Positions 1 to 8,327 of a DNA stretch of 46,665 nt are shown one piece after another. This DNA is from Betaproteobacteria bacterium (GTDB lineage: Bacteria; Pseudomonadota; Gammaproteobacteria; Burkholderiales; SG8-39): NCBI GenBank assembly GCA_005881575.1, contig VBCA01000040.1:1-46665 (forward strand), read 5' to 3'. Positions within the stretch are counted from its first letter, which is position 1. The number at the start of each line of letters is the position of its first letter. The notes below the pieces were generated by a model, which saw nothing but the letters and a program-made list of their open reading frames with translations, made no database searches and had not been told where the DNA came from. Both the position numbers and the translations under genes were made by a program.

Positions 1-165
1 AAACCCGTTCTCGACACCCAGGCGCGCCACGGCAGCATGGGAGCCTCGGGTCAGCGCCTCCTTGAGCCCGTTGATGGCGTCGCGGTTCGAAATGTCGGCG
101 AGGCCGGCGGCCCACACCGCCGCCGGAACGAGGAACGCGACGAGATATCCAGGAACGCGAAGCAA
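1..165 (-). CDS. DUF4197-family protein, partial (N-terminus only)
   Basis: The gene runs off the left edge of the window, so only the first 55 codons are visible. I take the TTG at 165 as start because a strong Shine-Dalgarno (GGAGGAG) sits just upstream, directly after the lipA stop. The product begins with a hydrophobic signal-like stretch ending in AAG, followed by LADISNRDAINGLKEALTRG, which matches the opening of DUF4197 proteins as I know them (predicted periplasmic, function unknown). It lies 9 bases after lipA and is the visible last member of the long cell-wall/lipoate cluster. The family call rests on a short segment. Confidence 0.7.
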   Translation of the reverse strand, partial: MLRVPGYLVAFLVPAAVWAAGLADISNRDAINGLKEALTRGSHAAVARLGVENGF

Positions 166-174
166 GAGCTCCTC

Positions 175-1113
175 CTAGTTCACGCCAGCGGCGTGCGCCT
201 GCCGGTCGGCGTGGTAGGAGGAGCGCACCATGGCGCCGACCGCGGCGTGAGTAAAGCCGAGCGCCTGCGCCTCGCGCTCGAACATCGCGAAGACCTCCGG
301 GTGCGCGTAGCGTGCGACCGGAAGATGGTGCGCCGAAGGCTGCAGGTACTGGCCGATGGTGAGCATGTCCACGCCGTGCGCGCGCAGATCGCGCATCACC
401 TGGAGGATCTCGTCGTCGGTTTCGCCCAGGCCTACCATCAGGCCCGACTTGGTCGGAAGGTGCGGATGGGGCGCCTTGAAATCCGCGAGGAGCTTGAGCG
501 AGTGCGGATAGTTGCCGCCCGGACGCGCCTGCCGGTACAGTCTCGGCACGGTCTCGAGGTTGTGGTTCATCACGTCCGGGAGCGCTGCTTCGAGCGCTTC
601 GAGCGCGCGCTCCAGGCGACCCCTGAAATCGGGCACGAGGATCTCGATTTTCGTCCGCGGCGAGCGCTCGCGCACCGCGCGGATGCAGTCGACGAAGTGA
701 CGCGCGCCGCCGTCTTTCAGGTCGTCGCGATCCACGCTCGTGATGACGACGTAGGCGAGGCCGAGGGCGGCGATCGTCTGCGCGAGGTGTTCCGGCTCTT
801 CCGGATCGGGCGCCAGCGGCCGTCCGTGGGCGACGTCGCAGAAGGGGCAGCGCCGCGTGCACAGGTCCCCCAGGATCATGAAGGTCGCGGTGCCTTTTCC
901 GAAGCACTCGCCGATGTTGGGACAGGAGGCCTCCTCGCACACGGTGTGAAGATTGTTCTCGCGGAGGATTTGCTTGATCTCGTGAAAGCGCGAACCGGGC
1001 GAGGGGGCGCGCACGCGGATCCACTCGGGCTTGGCGAGGCGCTCTGCCGGCGCGAGCGCGATCGGGATGCGCGTCTTCGCGAGGCCCTTCTTCTTTTCGA
1101 CGGCCGCCGTCAT
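175..1113 (-). CDS. lipA: lipoyl synthase LipA
   Basis: Radical-SAM enzyme that inserts two sulfurs into protein-bound octanoate to make lipoyl cofactor, in the cytoplasm. The 312-residue product has both iron-sulfur cluster motifs: the auxiliary set C59, C64, C70 and the radical-SAM CxxxCxxC set C85, C89, C92. The C-terminal RSSYHA segment that supplies a cluster ligand is present. Length is normal (E. coli LipA is 321 residues). The reading frame is open upstream to 1293, but ATG 1113 is chosen because the extra residues are low-complexity arginine-rich sequence antisense to nothing conserved and homology begins after it. It overlaps the end of lipB by 4 bases, so the two are probably translationally coupled. 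Confidence 0.97.
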   Translation of the reverse strand: MTAAVEKKKGLAKTRIPIALAPAERLAKPEWIRVRAPSPGSRFHEIKQILRENNLHTVCEEASCPNIGECFGKGTATFMILGDLCTRRCPFCDVAHGRPLAPDPEEPEHLAQTIAALGLAYVVITSVDRDDLKDGGARHFVDCIRAVRERSPRTKIEILVPDFRGRLERALEALEAALPDVMNHNLETVPRLYRQARPGGNYPHSLKLLADFKAPHPHLPTKSGLMVGLGETDDEILQVMRDLRAHGVDMLTIGQYLQPSAHHLPVARYAHPEVFAMFEREAQALGFTHAAVGAMVRSSYHADRQAHAAGVN

Positions 1114-1784
1114 TGGTCCTCGATGAGGCGGGCGATGCGGCGGGCGAGCTCGTCGCCCATTTCCGCCGCGTCGGCGAGGACTCCGTGCGCGCGCGTCTGC
1201 GTGACCGCGAGACCGGGATAGCCGCAGGGGTCGATCGCCGAGAAGGGAGCGAGGTCCATGTCCACGTTGAGCGCGACGCCGTGATAGCAGCACCCGCGCC
1301 GCACCCGGAGCCCGAGCGCCGCGATCTTCGCGCCCTCGACGTATACGCCAGGTGCCCCGGTCCTGCGCTCGGCTCCGACGCCGAGAGCCGCTAGCGCTTC
1401 GATCAACGCCTGTTCGATCAAGCTCACCATGCCGCGCACGGTGAGGCCGCGGCGCACGAGATCGATGAGCGCGTACACGATCGCCTGTCCCGGCCCGTGA
1501 TAGGTGATCTGACCGCCGCGGTCGACCCGCTCGACCGGCACTTCACCGCGCCGCGGGAAATGTTCGGAGCGGCCGGCGATCCCGACCGTATAGACCGGCG
1601 GATGCTCGAGCACCCAGAGCTCGTCGGGCGTCTTCGTCCCGCGCGAATCGGTAAAGCGGCGCATCGCTTGGTAGGTCGGGGCATACTCGGCGAGGCCGAG
1701 GTGCCTGATGATCGGCGCCCTTTCAATCTGGATTCCCGCTCTCGCGGGAACGACGGAGTGGACTGATCTCGCGGCGCTTTGCAT
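1110..1784 (-). CDS. lipB: octanoyltransferase LipB with repeat-derived N-terminus
   Basis: Transfers octanoate from acyl carrier protein to lipoate-dependent enzymes, the step before LipA. Family motifs are clear: [11 protein letters not shown], the [12 protein letters not shown] segment with the conserved lysine, and the CGYPGL segment with the catalytic cysteine. From ATG 1784 the protein has 224 residues. Homologues begin a few residues before IIRHLGL, whereas here about 20 residues precede it, and ten of them ([10 protein letters not shown]) are encoded by a dispersed-repeat element at 1726-1757. No ATG, GTG or TTG lies between the repeat and the conserved domain in frame, so either the repeat is translated or an unusual start is used. 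An upstream start at 1826 is possible but overlaps the previous gene more. Confidence 0.9.
   Translation of the reverse strand: MQSAARSVHSVVPARAGIQIERAPIIRHLGLAEYAPTYQAMRRFTDSRGTKTPDELWVLEHPPVYTVGIAGRSEHFPRRGEVPVERVDRGGQITYHGPGQAIVYALIDLVRRGLTVRGMVSLIEQALIEALAALGVGAERRTGAPGVYVEGAKIAALGLRVRRGCCYHGVALNVDMDLAPFSAIDPCGYPGLAVTQTRAHGVLADAAEMGDELARRIARLIEDQ
1726..1757. repeat. dRS3-like dispersed inverted repeat inside lipB
   Basis: The element contains TTCCCGC (1733-1739), a TCTC loop, and GCGGGAA (1744-1750): a perfect 7-base-pair inverted repeat with flanks typical of the short dispersed repeats in beta- and gammaproteobacteria (called dRS3 in Neisseria). Translated on the minus strand it gives VVPARAGIQ, a peptide that recurs artefactually in annotated betaproteobacterial proteins. 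No second full copy was found in this window. Confidence 0.75.
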
Positions 1785-1792
1785 GGGACGGT

Positions 1793-2062
1793 TCACAACA
1801 CCATCGTCACCATCGGATGATCGCACAGTTCGCGGTAAAGCTCATCGAGCTGCTCGCGCGAGACCGCGCGCACATTGCAGGTGAGCGAAAGGTACTTCCC
1901 CTCGCGGCTGGGGCGCATTCCGAGCGTCGCCGGGTCGAAATCCGGAGCGTGGCGCTTCACCACCTCGATCACCGCCTGCGCAAACCCGGCCTGCGTCTTT
2001 CCCATGACCTTGATCGGGAATTCGCAGGGGAAGGCGAGAACGGGTAAGTCGTTTTCAGGCAT
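1793..2062 (-). CDS. DUF493/YbeD-family protein
   Basis: Small cytoplasmic protein of 89 residues with the YbeD/DUF493 pattern: LAFPCEFPIKVMG near the N-terminus, FAQAVIEVVKRHAPDF in the middle, and GKYLSLTCNVRAVSREQLDELYREL. In many proteobacteria it sits between a penicillin-binding protein gene and lipB, as here. E. coli YbeD has an ACT-like fold with no settled function. ATG 2062 is preferred; the frame also has a GTG at 2074. Either start overlaps the end of the aminotransferase gene, by 8 or 20 bases, so coupling is likely. Confidence 0.88.
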   Translation of the reverse strand: MPENDLPVLAFPCEFPIKVMGKTQAGFAQAVIEVVKRHAPDFDPATLGMRPSREGKYLSLTCNVRAVSREQLDELYRELCDHPMVTMVL

Positions 2063-2924
2063 GGGCTGGAGCACGCATCACCCTGGCTTTGTACTCCTGG
2101 TACAGCGCGTAGACGCGCTCGCACAAGGCCCCTCGTTTTCCTGCATTTTTGCCCCTGCCGACCGGCTGTCCGTCGAGCGTCGTGATGGCGAGCACCTCCC
2201 TCGAGGAAGAGGTTACCCAGATTTCGTCCGCCGAGCGCAGCTCGCTCTCGGCGACGGGGCGGACCTCGTGAGGAATCGAATGGGCGCGCAGAATCTCGAT
2301 CACCACGTCGTAGGTGATTCCGGGCAAGATCAGCTGAGACTTGGGAGGGGCAAGCACGGTTCCGTTCCTGACGATGAAGACGTTGCTGGCCGAGGCTTCG
2401 GTGAGCTGTCCGTCGCGCACCAGGATCGCCTCCACGCAGCCCTGATCCGCGGCGAGGGTACGCAGCATGCAGTTGCCCAGCAGCGAAGTCGACTTGATGT
2501 CGCAGCGCAGCCAGCGGAAGTCGGGCAGCACGATCGCCTTGGCTCCGTCCCTCACGAGCTCCGGCGAGGGCGGGACGAGCTCGCTCGCCATGATGAAAAC
2601 GGTGGGTTTGAGGCCCTTGGGGAAAGCGTGGTCGCGCTTGGCCGCGCCGCGGGTGACCTGGAGATAGATATTCTGGTCATCCCAGGGATTTCCCGCGACG
2701 ATTTTTGCCACGAGCTCGGTCCACCTCGAGAGCGGATGCGGGTTGGCGAGTCGAATCGCGTCTAGGCTCGCCTGGAGCCGGGCCAGGTGCTCCTCGAGGC
2801 GGAACGGCCGCCGGGAATACACCGGGATCACCTCGTAGACACCGTCCCCGAAAATGAAACCGCGATCGAGCACCGAGATCTTCGCCTGCTCGATCGGCAT
2901 GAACTCGCCGTTGAGATGAATCAT
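2055..2924 (-). CDS. dat: class IV aminotransferase, D-amino-acid transaminase type
   Basis: PLP-dependent fold-type IV aminotransferase, 289 residues. The segment CDIKSTSLLGN contains the PLP lysine (K144), followed by the downstream EASASNVFIV motif of the D-alanine aminotransferase/BCAT family. N-terminal RGFIFGDGVYEV is also typical. Its place between dacC and lipB fits supply of D-glutamate or D-alanine for peptidoglycan. That substrate is inferred from context; branched-chain or 4-amino-4-deoxychorismate activity cannot be excluded. A Shine-Dalgarno (GGAAGGG) sits in the 10-base gap after dacC. Confidence 0.88.
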   Translation of the reverse strand: MIHLNGEFMPIEQAKISVLDRGFIFGDGVYEVIPVYSRRPFRLEEHLARLQASLDAIRLANPHPLSRWTELVAKIVAGNPWDDQNIYLQVTRGAAKRDHAFPKGLKPTVFIMASELVPPSPELVRDGAKAIVLPDFRWLRCDIKSTSLLGNCMLRTLAADQGCVEAILVRDGQLTEASASNVFIVRNGTVLAPPKSQLILPGITYDVVIEILRAHSIPHEVRPVAESELRSADEIWVTSSSREVLAITTLDGQPVGRGKNAGKRGALCERVYALYQEYKARVMRAPAHA

Positions 2925-2934
2925 GCGCCCTTCC

Positions 2935-4059
2935 TCACTTGAACCACAGCCGAACCGAATCCCAGGCTCGAGCGAAAAATCCTGCGACCGCGACGCTTTC
3001 CAGCGCGACCACCGGATACTCCGTCAGCGGTTTGCCGTCGTGCGATACGCGCAGCGTCGCGACGCGCTGGCCCGCTTCCAGGGGCGCGATGAGCGGCTGC
3101 TGGCTGACGAGCTCGGCCCGCAGCGCGTCGGCGGTGCCTTTGGGCACCGTCACGTACAGGTCCGCGGCGACGCCCGCCTTCAGCTCGCGCTCGCTGCCTT
3201 TCCACACCGGGAGCTTGCCGATCGCGTCGCCCTTCTGGTAGAGACGCAGGGTGTCATAGGACTGGAACCCGAAGTTGAGCAGCTTTTGACTCTCGCGGGC
3301 GCGCAGGTTCTCCGACGGCGCGCCGATGACCACGGACACGAGCCGTCGCCCGCCGCGCTGTGCGGAGGCGATGAGGGAATAACCGGCGCTTTCCGTATGG
3401 CCGGTTTTTACGCCGTCCACGTTCGGGTCGAGCCACAGGAGCTGGTTGCGGTTGCGTTGCGTGATGTCGTTGTAGCGGTATTCGCGCTCCGAATACAGCT
3501 TGTAGTACTCGGGATACTCGCGGATCAGGGCGAAGGTGAGCAGCGCGAGATCGCTCGCCGTCGAATAGTGTCCGCGGTCGGGCAGTCCGCTCGAATTCGT
3601 GAAATTCGTGCCCGTCATGCCGAGGCGCCCGGCCTCGCGGTTCATGCGTTCCACGAACGCAGGTTCCGAGCCTGCGAGGGCTTCGGCGAGAGCGATGCAG
3701 GCATCGTTGCCCGACTGGACGATCAGCCCGTGCAGCAGCTCTTCGACCGTGACGGGCCTGCGCGGCTCGATGAACATGCGCGAACCGGCCGTGCGCCATG
3801 CGCGCTCCGAGACGCGGATCGATTGACCGAGGGCGAGCGACCTGCCCTTGAGCGCCGCGAAAGCGAGGTACGCGGTCATGAGCTTGGTGAGCGAAGCCGG
3901 CTCGATGCGCTCCTTCGGATTGCGGCTCGCGATCGACTGTCCGCTGGTTGCGTCGAGGAGCAGCCAGGCGCGCGCATCCACCACGGGCGGCTGCGGCGCG
4001 GCGGCGAGCGCGACGCCGGAAAGCAGCAGCGGAAAGCAGGCGGCGAGACGACGTGACAT
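2935..4059 (-). CDS. dacC: D-alanyl-D-alanine carboxypeptidase (PBP5/6 type)
   Basis: Low-molecular-weight penicillin-binding protein that trims the terminal D-alanine from peptidoglycan pentapeptides in the periplasm. The 374-residue product has a signal peptide ending near residue 20 (ALAAA), then the three serine-transpeptidase motifs: SLTK (S56-K59), SGN (116-118) and KTG (218-220). A C-terminal beta domain follows and the last helix (FFARAWDSVRLWFK) looks like the amphipathic membrane anchor of this family. A perfect TATAAT lies shortly upstream, so it may have its own promoter inside the cluster. Paralogue designation (dacA or dacC) is uncertain. Confidence 0.94.
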   Translation of the reverse strand: MSRRLAACFPLLLSGVALAAAPQPPVVDARAWLLLDATSGQSIASRNPKERIEPASLTKLMTAYLAFAALKGRSLALGQSIRVSERAWRTAGSRMFIEPRRPVTVEELLHGLIVQSGNDACIALAEALAGSEPAFVERMNREAGRLGMTGTNFTNSSGLPDRGHYSTASDLALLTFALIREYPEYYKLYSEREYRYNDITQRNRNQLLWLDPNVDGVKTGHTESAGYSLIASAQRGGRRLVSVVIGAPSENLRARESQKLLNFGFQSYDTLRLYQKGDAIGKLPVWKGSERELKAGVAADLYVTVPKGTADALRAELVSQQPLIAPLEAGQRVATLRVSHDGKPLTEYPVVALESVAVAGFFARAWDSVRLWFK

Positions 4060-4076
4060 GGGATCGCGAAGGACGA

Positions 4077-4082
4077 ATTATA
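4077..4082 (-). promoter_or_regulatory. candidate internal promoter -10 upstream of dacC
   Basis: The minus strand reads TATAAT 18 bases before the dacC ATG, within the 91-base rlpA-dacC gap, the longest gap in the cluster. No convincing -35 is seen at 16-18 bases, so this rests on the -10 match and position. It would let dacC-dat-lipBA be expressed apart from the mre genes, with a leader of about 11 bases. Confidence 0.4.
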
Positions 4083-4150
4083 CCGGGCGCAGCGGGCCCT
4101 CAGCGCACCGCGTCGCTCGATTCGAGCGCCGGCGGCATGCGCGCTGCCGA

Positions 4151-4690
4151 CTAGCGCGGCAAGATGGCCTCCACTTCCACCCGAGCGCTCCCGGCGTTCA
4201 CGAATCCGAGCTTGTACGCCGCGGCGTAGGACAGGTCGATGATGCGCTCGGCGTGGAACGGTCCACGGTCGTTGACGCGCACGACGATGCTGCGGCCGTT
4301 GGAAAGATTGGTCACGCGCGCGTAGCTCGGGATGGGAAGGATCGTATGCGCCGCCGTTATCGCGTACATGTCGTAGCGCTCGCCGCTGGACGTGGGCTTT
4401 CCGTGAAATTTGCGCCCGTACCAGGTTGCGATTCCGCGCCGACGGTACGGCGTCGGCGACTGGAAGGGGACGTATTTCCTGCCCAGGGCGGTGTAGGGAC
4501 TGTTGGCGCCGGGGTTGAGCGGCTCCGATCGCGGTCTTGCGTCAGCGATTCGGTCTAGGTCGGCCGGAAGCGGTCCGCCGGGGCCGTCGTCGCCGTGGCT
4601 GCCCCCGATATGCTTCGGCTCGAGAGCGCAGCCGGCGAGGGCAGTGAGCATCAACGCCGCGAGCAGGAACGCGGGCGCAGGCCTGGTCAC
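4151..4690 (-). CDS. rlpA: RlpA-like septal ring lipoprotein (short form)
   Basis: Lipoprotein with a double-psi beta-barrel domain; in relatives it is a lytic transglycosylase acting on naked glycan strands. The start is the GTG at 4690, which overlaps the rodA stop as GTGA. The 179-residue product has a signal peptide with lipobox LAGC, then the RlpA core: GIATWYGRKFHGKPTSSGERYD, AAHTILPIPSYARVTN and VRVNDRGPFHAERIIDLS. It ends directly after the barrel and lacks the C-terminal SPOR domain of E. coli RlpA, so septal targeting may differ. Position after mrdA-rodA is the usual one. Confidence 0.93.
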   Translation of the reverse strand: MTRPAPAFLLAALMLTALAGCALEPKHIGGSHGDDGPGGPLPADLDRIADARPRSEPLNPGANSPYTALGRKYVPFQSPTPYRRRGIATWYGRKFHGKPTSSGERYDMYAITAAHTILPIPSYARVTNLSNGRSIVVRVNDRGPFHAERIIDLSYAAAYKLGFVNAGSARVEVEAILPR

Positions 4691-5781
4691 GTCTGGACCA
4701 GGGCGCGGTGATGCTGGATGCTCATCAATATGCCTATGCTTAAAAAGAGCGTCACCAGTGACGTTCCACCGTAGCTGATGAGCGGCAGCGGCACCCCGAC
4801 GACGGGCAAGAGGCCGCTCACCATGCCCATGTTTACCACCGCGTAGGTGAAGAAGGTGAGGGTGATCGAGCCCGCGAGCAGGCGCGTGAAGAAAGTCGGC
4901 GCGTTGGCTGCGATCATCAGCCCGCGCATGATGAGCGCGAGGTAGAGCACCAGCAGCAGGCTCGCGCCGATCAGCCCGAATTCCTCGGAATACACGGCGA
5001 AAATGAAATCGGTGGCGCGCTCGGGAATGAACTCGAGGTGCGTCTGGGTGCCCCCCAGCCAGCCCTTGCCCGTGATGCCCCCGGAGCCCACCGCAATGGT
5101 GGACTGGATGATGTGGTAGCCCGCGCCGAGCGGATCGGACGACGGATCGATCAGCGTGAGAAAACGCCTGCGCTGGTAGTCGTGCAGCACGCCCCACAGC
5201 ACCGGCAGGCTCGCAAGGACCACGGCCGAACCGCCCGCGATCACCTTCCACGAAAGGCCCGCGAGAAAGATGACGTAGAAGCCGGCGGCTGCGACGAGCA
5301 GCGCCGTTCCCAGATCGGGCTGGCGCGCGATCATCGCGGTCGGCACCGCGAGCAGCGCGAAGGCGACCACGTATTCGCGCAGTCGCAGCGCCGCTTCGTG
5401 CCGGTGAAAATACCGGGCGAGCATGAGCGGCATCGCGACCTTCATGAGCTCCGAAGGCTGGACGCTGGCGAATCCCAGGGGAAGCCATCGGCGTGCGCCG
5501 TTCCTCACGTCGCCGAACAAGGCGACGCCGGCGAGCATCACGAGGACCAGCACGAAGGCGGGAAGAGCGTAGCGCATGAATACCTGCGGCGGAATTTGCG
5601 CAGCGACCCACATCAGCACGAGCGCCAGGAGCACGTTGAGAGCTTGCGCGCCGACGCGCCCTGGCGCCTGGTAGGCGGCGCTGTAGAGCGTGGCGAGGCC
5701 GAGCGCGAGCACACAGGCGACGAGGGCGAACAGCGGCCCGTCGATCTTGGCAGTGAGCCGCTCGAGGAGGCGTCTAATCAT
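4687..5781 (-). CDS. rodA: peptidoglycan glycosyltransferase RodA
   Basis: SEDS-family glycan polymerase of the elongasome, an inner-membrane protein working with PBP2. The 364-residue product is strongly hydrophobic with about ten membrane segments and family motifs including RNGARRWLPLGFASVQPSELMK and the loop GGITGKGWLGGTQTHLEFIPERATDFIFAVYSEEFG. ATG 5781 is chosen because it overlaps the mrdA stop by 8 bases and homology starts at MIRRLLERL; the frame is open further upstream but that stretch is arginine-rich antisense-like sequence. It overlaps rlpA by 4 bases. Confidence 0.96.
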   Translation of the reverse strand: MIRRLLERLTAKIDGPLFALVACVLALGLATLYSAAYQAPGRVGAQALNVLLALVLMWVAAQIPPQVFMRYALPAFVLVLVMLAGVALFGDVRNGARRWLPLGFASVQPSELMKVAMPLMLARYFHRHEAALRLREYVVAFALLAVPTAMIARQPDLGTALLVAAAGFYVIFLAGLSWKVIAGGSAVVLASLPVLWGVLHDYQRRRFLTLIDPSSDPLGAGYHIIQSTIAVGSGGITGKGWLGGTQTHLEFIPERATDFIFAVYSEEFGLIGASLLLVLYLALIMRGLMIAANAPTFFTRLLAGSITLTFFTYAVVNMGMVSGLLPVVGVPLPLISYGGTSLVTLFLSIGILMSIQHHRALVQT

Positions 5782-7783
5782 TGGCCTCGTCCTCCTTCGG
5801 CGCGGGAGCGGCCTCCGCCGGCGCGTCGGCGGGCTCGCCGAGGGCGGGAGCGGGTCCCGCCGGCTTGTCGGTGCGCCTGGCGGGCGGGTGCGCCGTTTCC
5901 ACCGGCTTGTCGACTCGCTTGCCGAGCAGATAGTAGTCGAGCACCTTGCGCGCGACGGGTGCGGCCGAGCGCGCTCCGAAACCGGCGTTCTCCACCAGCA
6001 CCGCGAGCGCGATCCGCGGATTCTCCGCGGGCGCAAAGGCGATGAAGAGCGCATGGTCGCGCAGATGCTCGGCAACCGTCGCCTCGGAGTATTTCTCGTT
6101 CTTGCTGAGCGCCACGACCTGAGCGGTGCCCGTCTTGCCCGCGCTCACGTAGCCCGCGCCGGCGAAGGCGCGCGCCGCCGTGCCTTCCTTGTTGACCCCG
6201 ACCATGGCGCGCTTCACCACTTCCAGGTTCCGGGCCTTGAGCGCTATGGTCTTGGAGGCCTCGGGCTCGACGTGAGTGCGCTCGCCCGTGATCGGGTTCT
6301 CGATATAGTCGACGAGATGCGGACGGAACATCACCCCGTCGTTGGCGAGGGTTGCGACGGCCTGCGCGAGCTGCAGGGGGGTGTAGGAGTTGTAGCCCTG
6401 CCCGATGCCCACGCTGATGGTCTCGCCCGGGAACCACCGTTGCTGCGCCGGATTCTTGAAGCGCTTGACCTTCCATTCCGGAGAGGGCAGCACGCCCACG
6501 AACTCGCCTTCGATATCGATTCCGGTGCGGCTCCCGAACCCGAACTGGCCGATGAAGCGCGCGATGTTGTCGATGCCGAGGTCGTTGGCGAGCATGTAGT
6601 AGTAGGTGTCGCAGGACACGACGATCGACTTGTACATGTCCACGACGCCGTGGCCGCCCGCGGTGGCGTCGCGGAATCGATTGTTTCCGAATACGAAGTA
6701 GCCGGGATCGAAGATCGTCTGCGAAGGCGTGCGTGTGCCCAGCTCGAGCGCGGCGAGCGCCATGTAGGGCTTGAAGGTCGACCCCGGCGGATACAGTCCG
6801 GTGAGGGCGCGATCATTGAGCGGCTTGTCCGGAGAATTGTTGAGCGCGTCCCAGCTTGCCGGGTCGATGCCGTCGATGAAGAGATTCGGGTCGTAGCCGG
6901 GCTTGGATACGAAGGCGAGTACTCCCCCCGTGGCAGGCTCGATCGCTACGAGCGCCCCGCGGTTTTCTCCGAAAGCGCGGTCGGCGGCTTCCTGCAGGCG
7001 AATGTCGAGGGTGAGCGCCAGGTTATTTCCCGGCACCGGCGGCGTGCGCGGTGCGAGCTTTTGCACGTTCTTGCCGGGCATGATGCGCCCTCCCGCGTCG
7101 GTCTCGACCTGTTCGAAGCCGGTAGTGCCGTGCAACGCGCTCTCGTAACGCTGCTCCAGACCCGTTTTCCCGATGTGGTCGGTGCCTTTGTAATTGCCCG
7201 ACTGATCGCTCTCCTCTATGCGCTCGAGGTCGCGGTCGTCGATGCGGCTGATGTAACCCACCACGTGCGAAGCGACCTCTCCGAGGGGATACTGGCGGAA
7301 GAGTCTGCCCTTGATATCCACCCCCGGAAAGCGGTAACGGTTGACCGCGACCTTGGCGACTTCCTCGTCGGTGAGGCGATTGCGGATCGGCAAGGTGTCG
7401 CGTCCCTTGCTTTCGTCCCTCAGACGCTGGAAGCGCCGGCGGTCCTTGGGCTGGATGTCGACGATGGCCGCGAGTTGGTCGATCGTGCGCTCGAGATCCG
7501 CGATCTTGCTGAAGGTGAGCTCCAGCGTATATGCGGAGTAGTTGCGGGCGAGGACCACGCCGTTGCGGTCAAGGATGAGCCCGCGGTTGGGCGGATTCGG
7601 CACGATCGAAATGCGGTTGTCCTCGGCCTTGGTATCGTAGTACTGGTGCTGGATCACCTGCAGGTAGAAAAAGCGCCCGAACAGTACCGTGAATGCGGCG
7701 AGCACAACGACTCCGGCGACGCCCAGGCGCAGCTGGAAGTAATACAGGTCGCGCTTGGTGTCCCGGATCTCGGCGAGACGCAT
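5774..7783 (-). CDS. mrdA: penicillin-binding protein 2 (MrdA)
   Basis: Class B transpeptidase that cross-links lateral-wall peptidoglycan with RodA. The 669-residue product has one N-terminal membrane helix (about residues 18-42), the pedestal domain with NRGLILDRNGVVLARN, and the transpeptidase motifs STFK (S335-K338), SCD (390-392, the SxD form normal in PBP2) and KTG (550-552). After the catalytic domain there is a proline/alanine-rich acidic tail of about 45 residues, probably a disordered periplasmic extension. It begins 6 bases after mreD and overlaps rodA by 8 bases. Confidence 0.97.
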   Translation of the reverse strand: MRLAEIRDTKRDLYYFQLRLGVAGVVVLAAFTVLFGRFFYLQVIQHQYYDTKAEDNRISIVPNPPNRGLILDRNGVVLARNYSAYTLELTFSKIADLERTIDQLAAIVDIQPKDRRRFQRLRDESKGRDTLPIRNRLTDEEVAKVAVNRYRFPGVDIKGRLFRQYPLGEVASHVVGYISRIDDRDLERIEESDQSGNYKGTDHIGKTGLEQRYESALHGTTGFEQVETDAGGRIMPGKNVQKLAPRTPPVPGNNLALTLDIRLQEAADRAFGENRGALVAIEPATGGVLAFVSKPGYDPNLFIDGIDPASWDALNNSPDKPLNDRALTGLYPPGSTFKPYMALAALELGTRTPSQTIFDPGYFVFGNNRFRDATAGGHGVVDMYKSIVVSCDTYYYMLANDLGIDNIARFIGQFGFGSRTGIDIEGEFVGVLPSPEWKVKRFKNPAQQRWFPGETISVGIGQGYNSYTPLQLAQAVATLANDGVMFRPHLVDYIENPITGERTHVEPEASKTIALKARNLEVVKRAMVGVNKEGTAARAFAGAGYVSAGKTGTAQVVALSKNEKYSEATVAEHLRDHALFIAFAPAENPRIALAVLVENAGFGARSAAPVARKVLDYYLLGKRVDKPVETAHPPARRTDKPAGPAPALGEPADAPAEAAPAPKEDEAND

Positions 7784-7789
7784 GAGTCT

Positions 7790-8311
7790 TCAGATCGGCC
7801 GGTTCTCGTCCACGCTCTCGGGCCTGCGCTGCGGCAGCAGAAGCAGAAAGCTCACGGTAGGCCACAAGGCCGCGGCAATGAGGGTCCCCGCGAAATACGC
7901 CAATCCCGGGAAAACCCCGCCCGCCACGAGCCGCACGGCGAGCATTAGCGCCTGGCTCAAGAGCAGCAATACCAGCACGTGCGCTGCCTGTCGCCAGGGC
8001 GAGAACCACAGGATGCGCCGGTGCAGGCTGACTGCGGCAAAGGCGAGAAAAGCGTACGCGAAGGCATGCTGGCCGAGGAGCGCGCTGTCGCCCGCGTCCA
8101 TCACGAGTCCCACGAACCACGCGATGCCGATCCCCATCTTGCGGGGCTGATGCACGCACCAGAAGGTGAGCACGAGCGCGACCATGTCGGGCAGCCCCGT
8201 GACGTCGCGCCACGGCAGCAGGTTGAACAGCAAGGCGAGCACGAGGGTGAGCGCCATGTAGCCCACCTTCGCGGGCAACAGGATGCGCTGCGGCTGCTCG
8301 TAGAAGGACAC
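7790..8311 (-). CDS. mreD: rod shape-determining protein MreD
   Basis: Inner-membrane component of the elongasome, linking MreC to the PBP2/RodA pair. The 173-residue product has five or six membrane segments and the MreD features LLPWRDVTGLPDMVALVLTFW and GIAWFVGLVMDAGDSALLGQHAFAY. The start codon is GTG at 8311. The gap to mreC is 16 bases and to mrdA 6 bases, so it belongs to the same transcript. Confidence 0.94.
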   Translation of the reverse strand: MSFYEQPQRILLPAKVGYMALTLVLALLFNLLPWRDVTGLPDMVALVLTFWCVHQPRKMGIGIAWFVGLVMDAGDSALLGQHAFAYAFLAFAAVSLHRRILWFSPWRQAAHVLVLLLLSQALMLAVRLVAGGVFPGLAYFAGTLIAAALWPTVSFLLLLPQRRPESVDENRPI

Positions 8312-8327
8312 TAGCCCTCCCTCGCGC

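Noticed and set aside
5690-7948. 752-codon open frame on the plus strand opposite mrdA
   Set aside because: It is antisense to a clearly coding PBP2 gene; its translation is Arg/Gly/Asp-rich without motifs. Long antisense frames are expected in GC-rich coding DNA.
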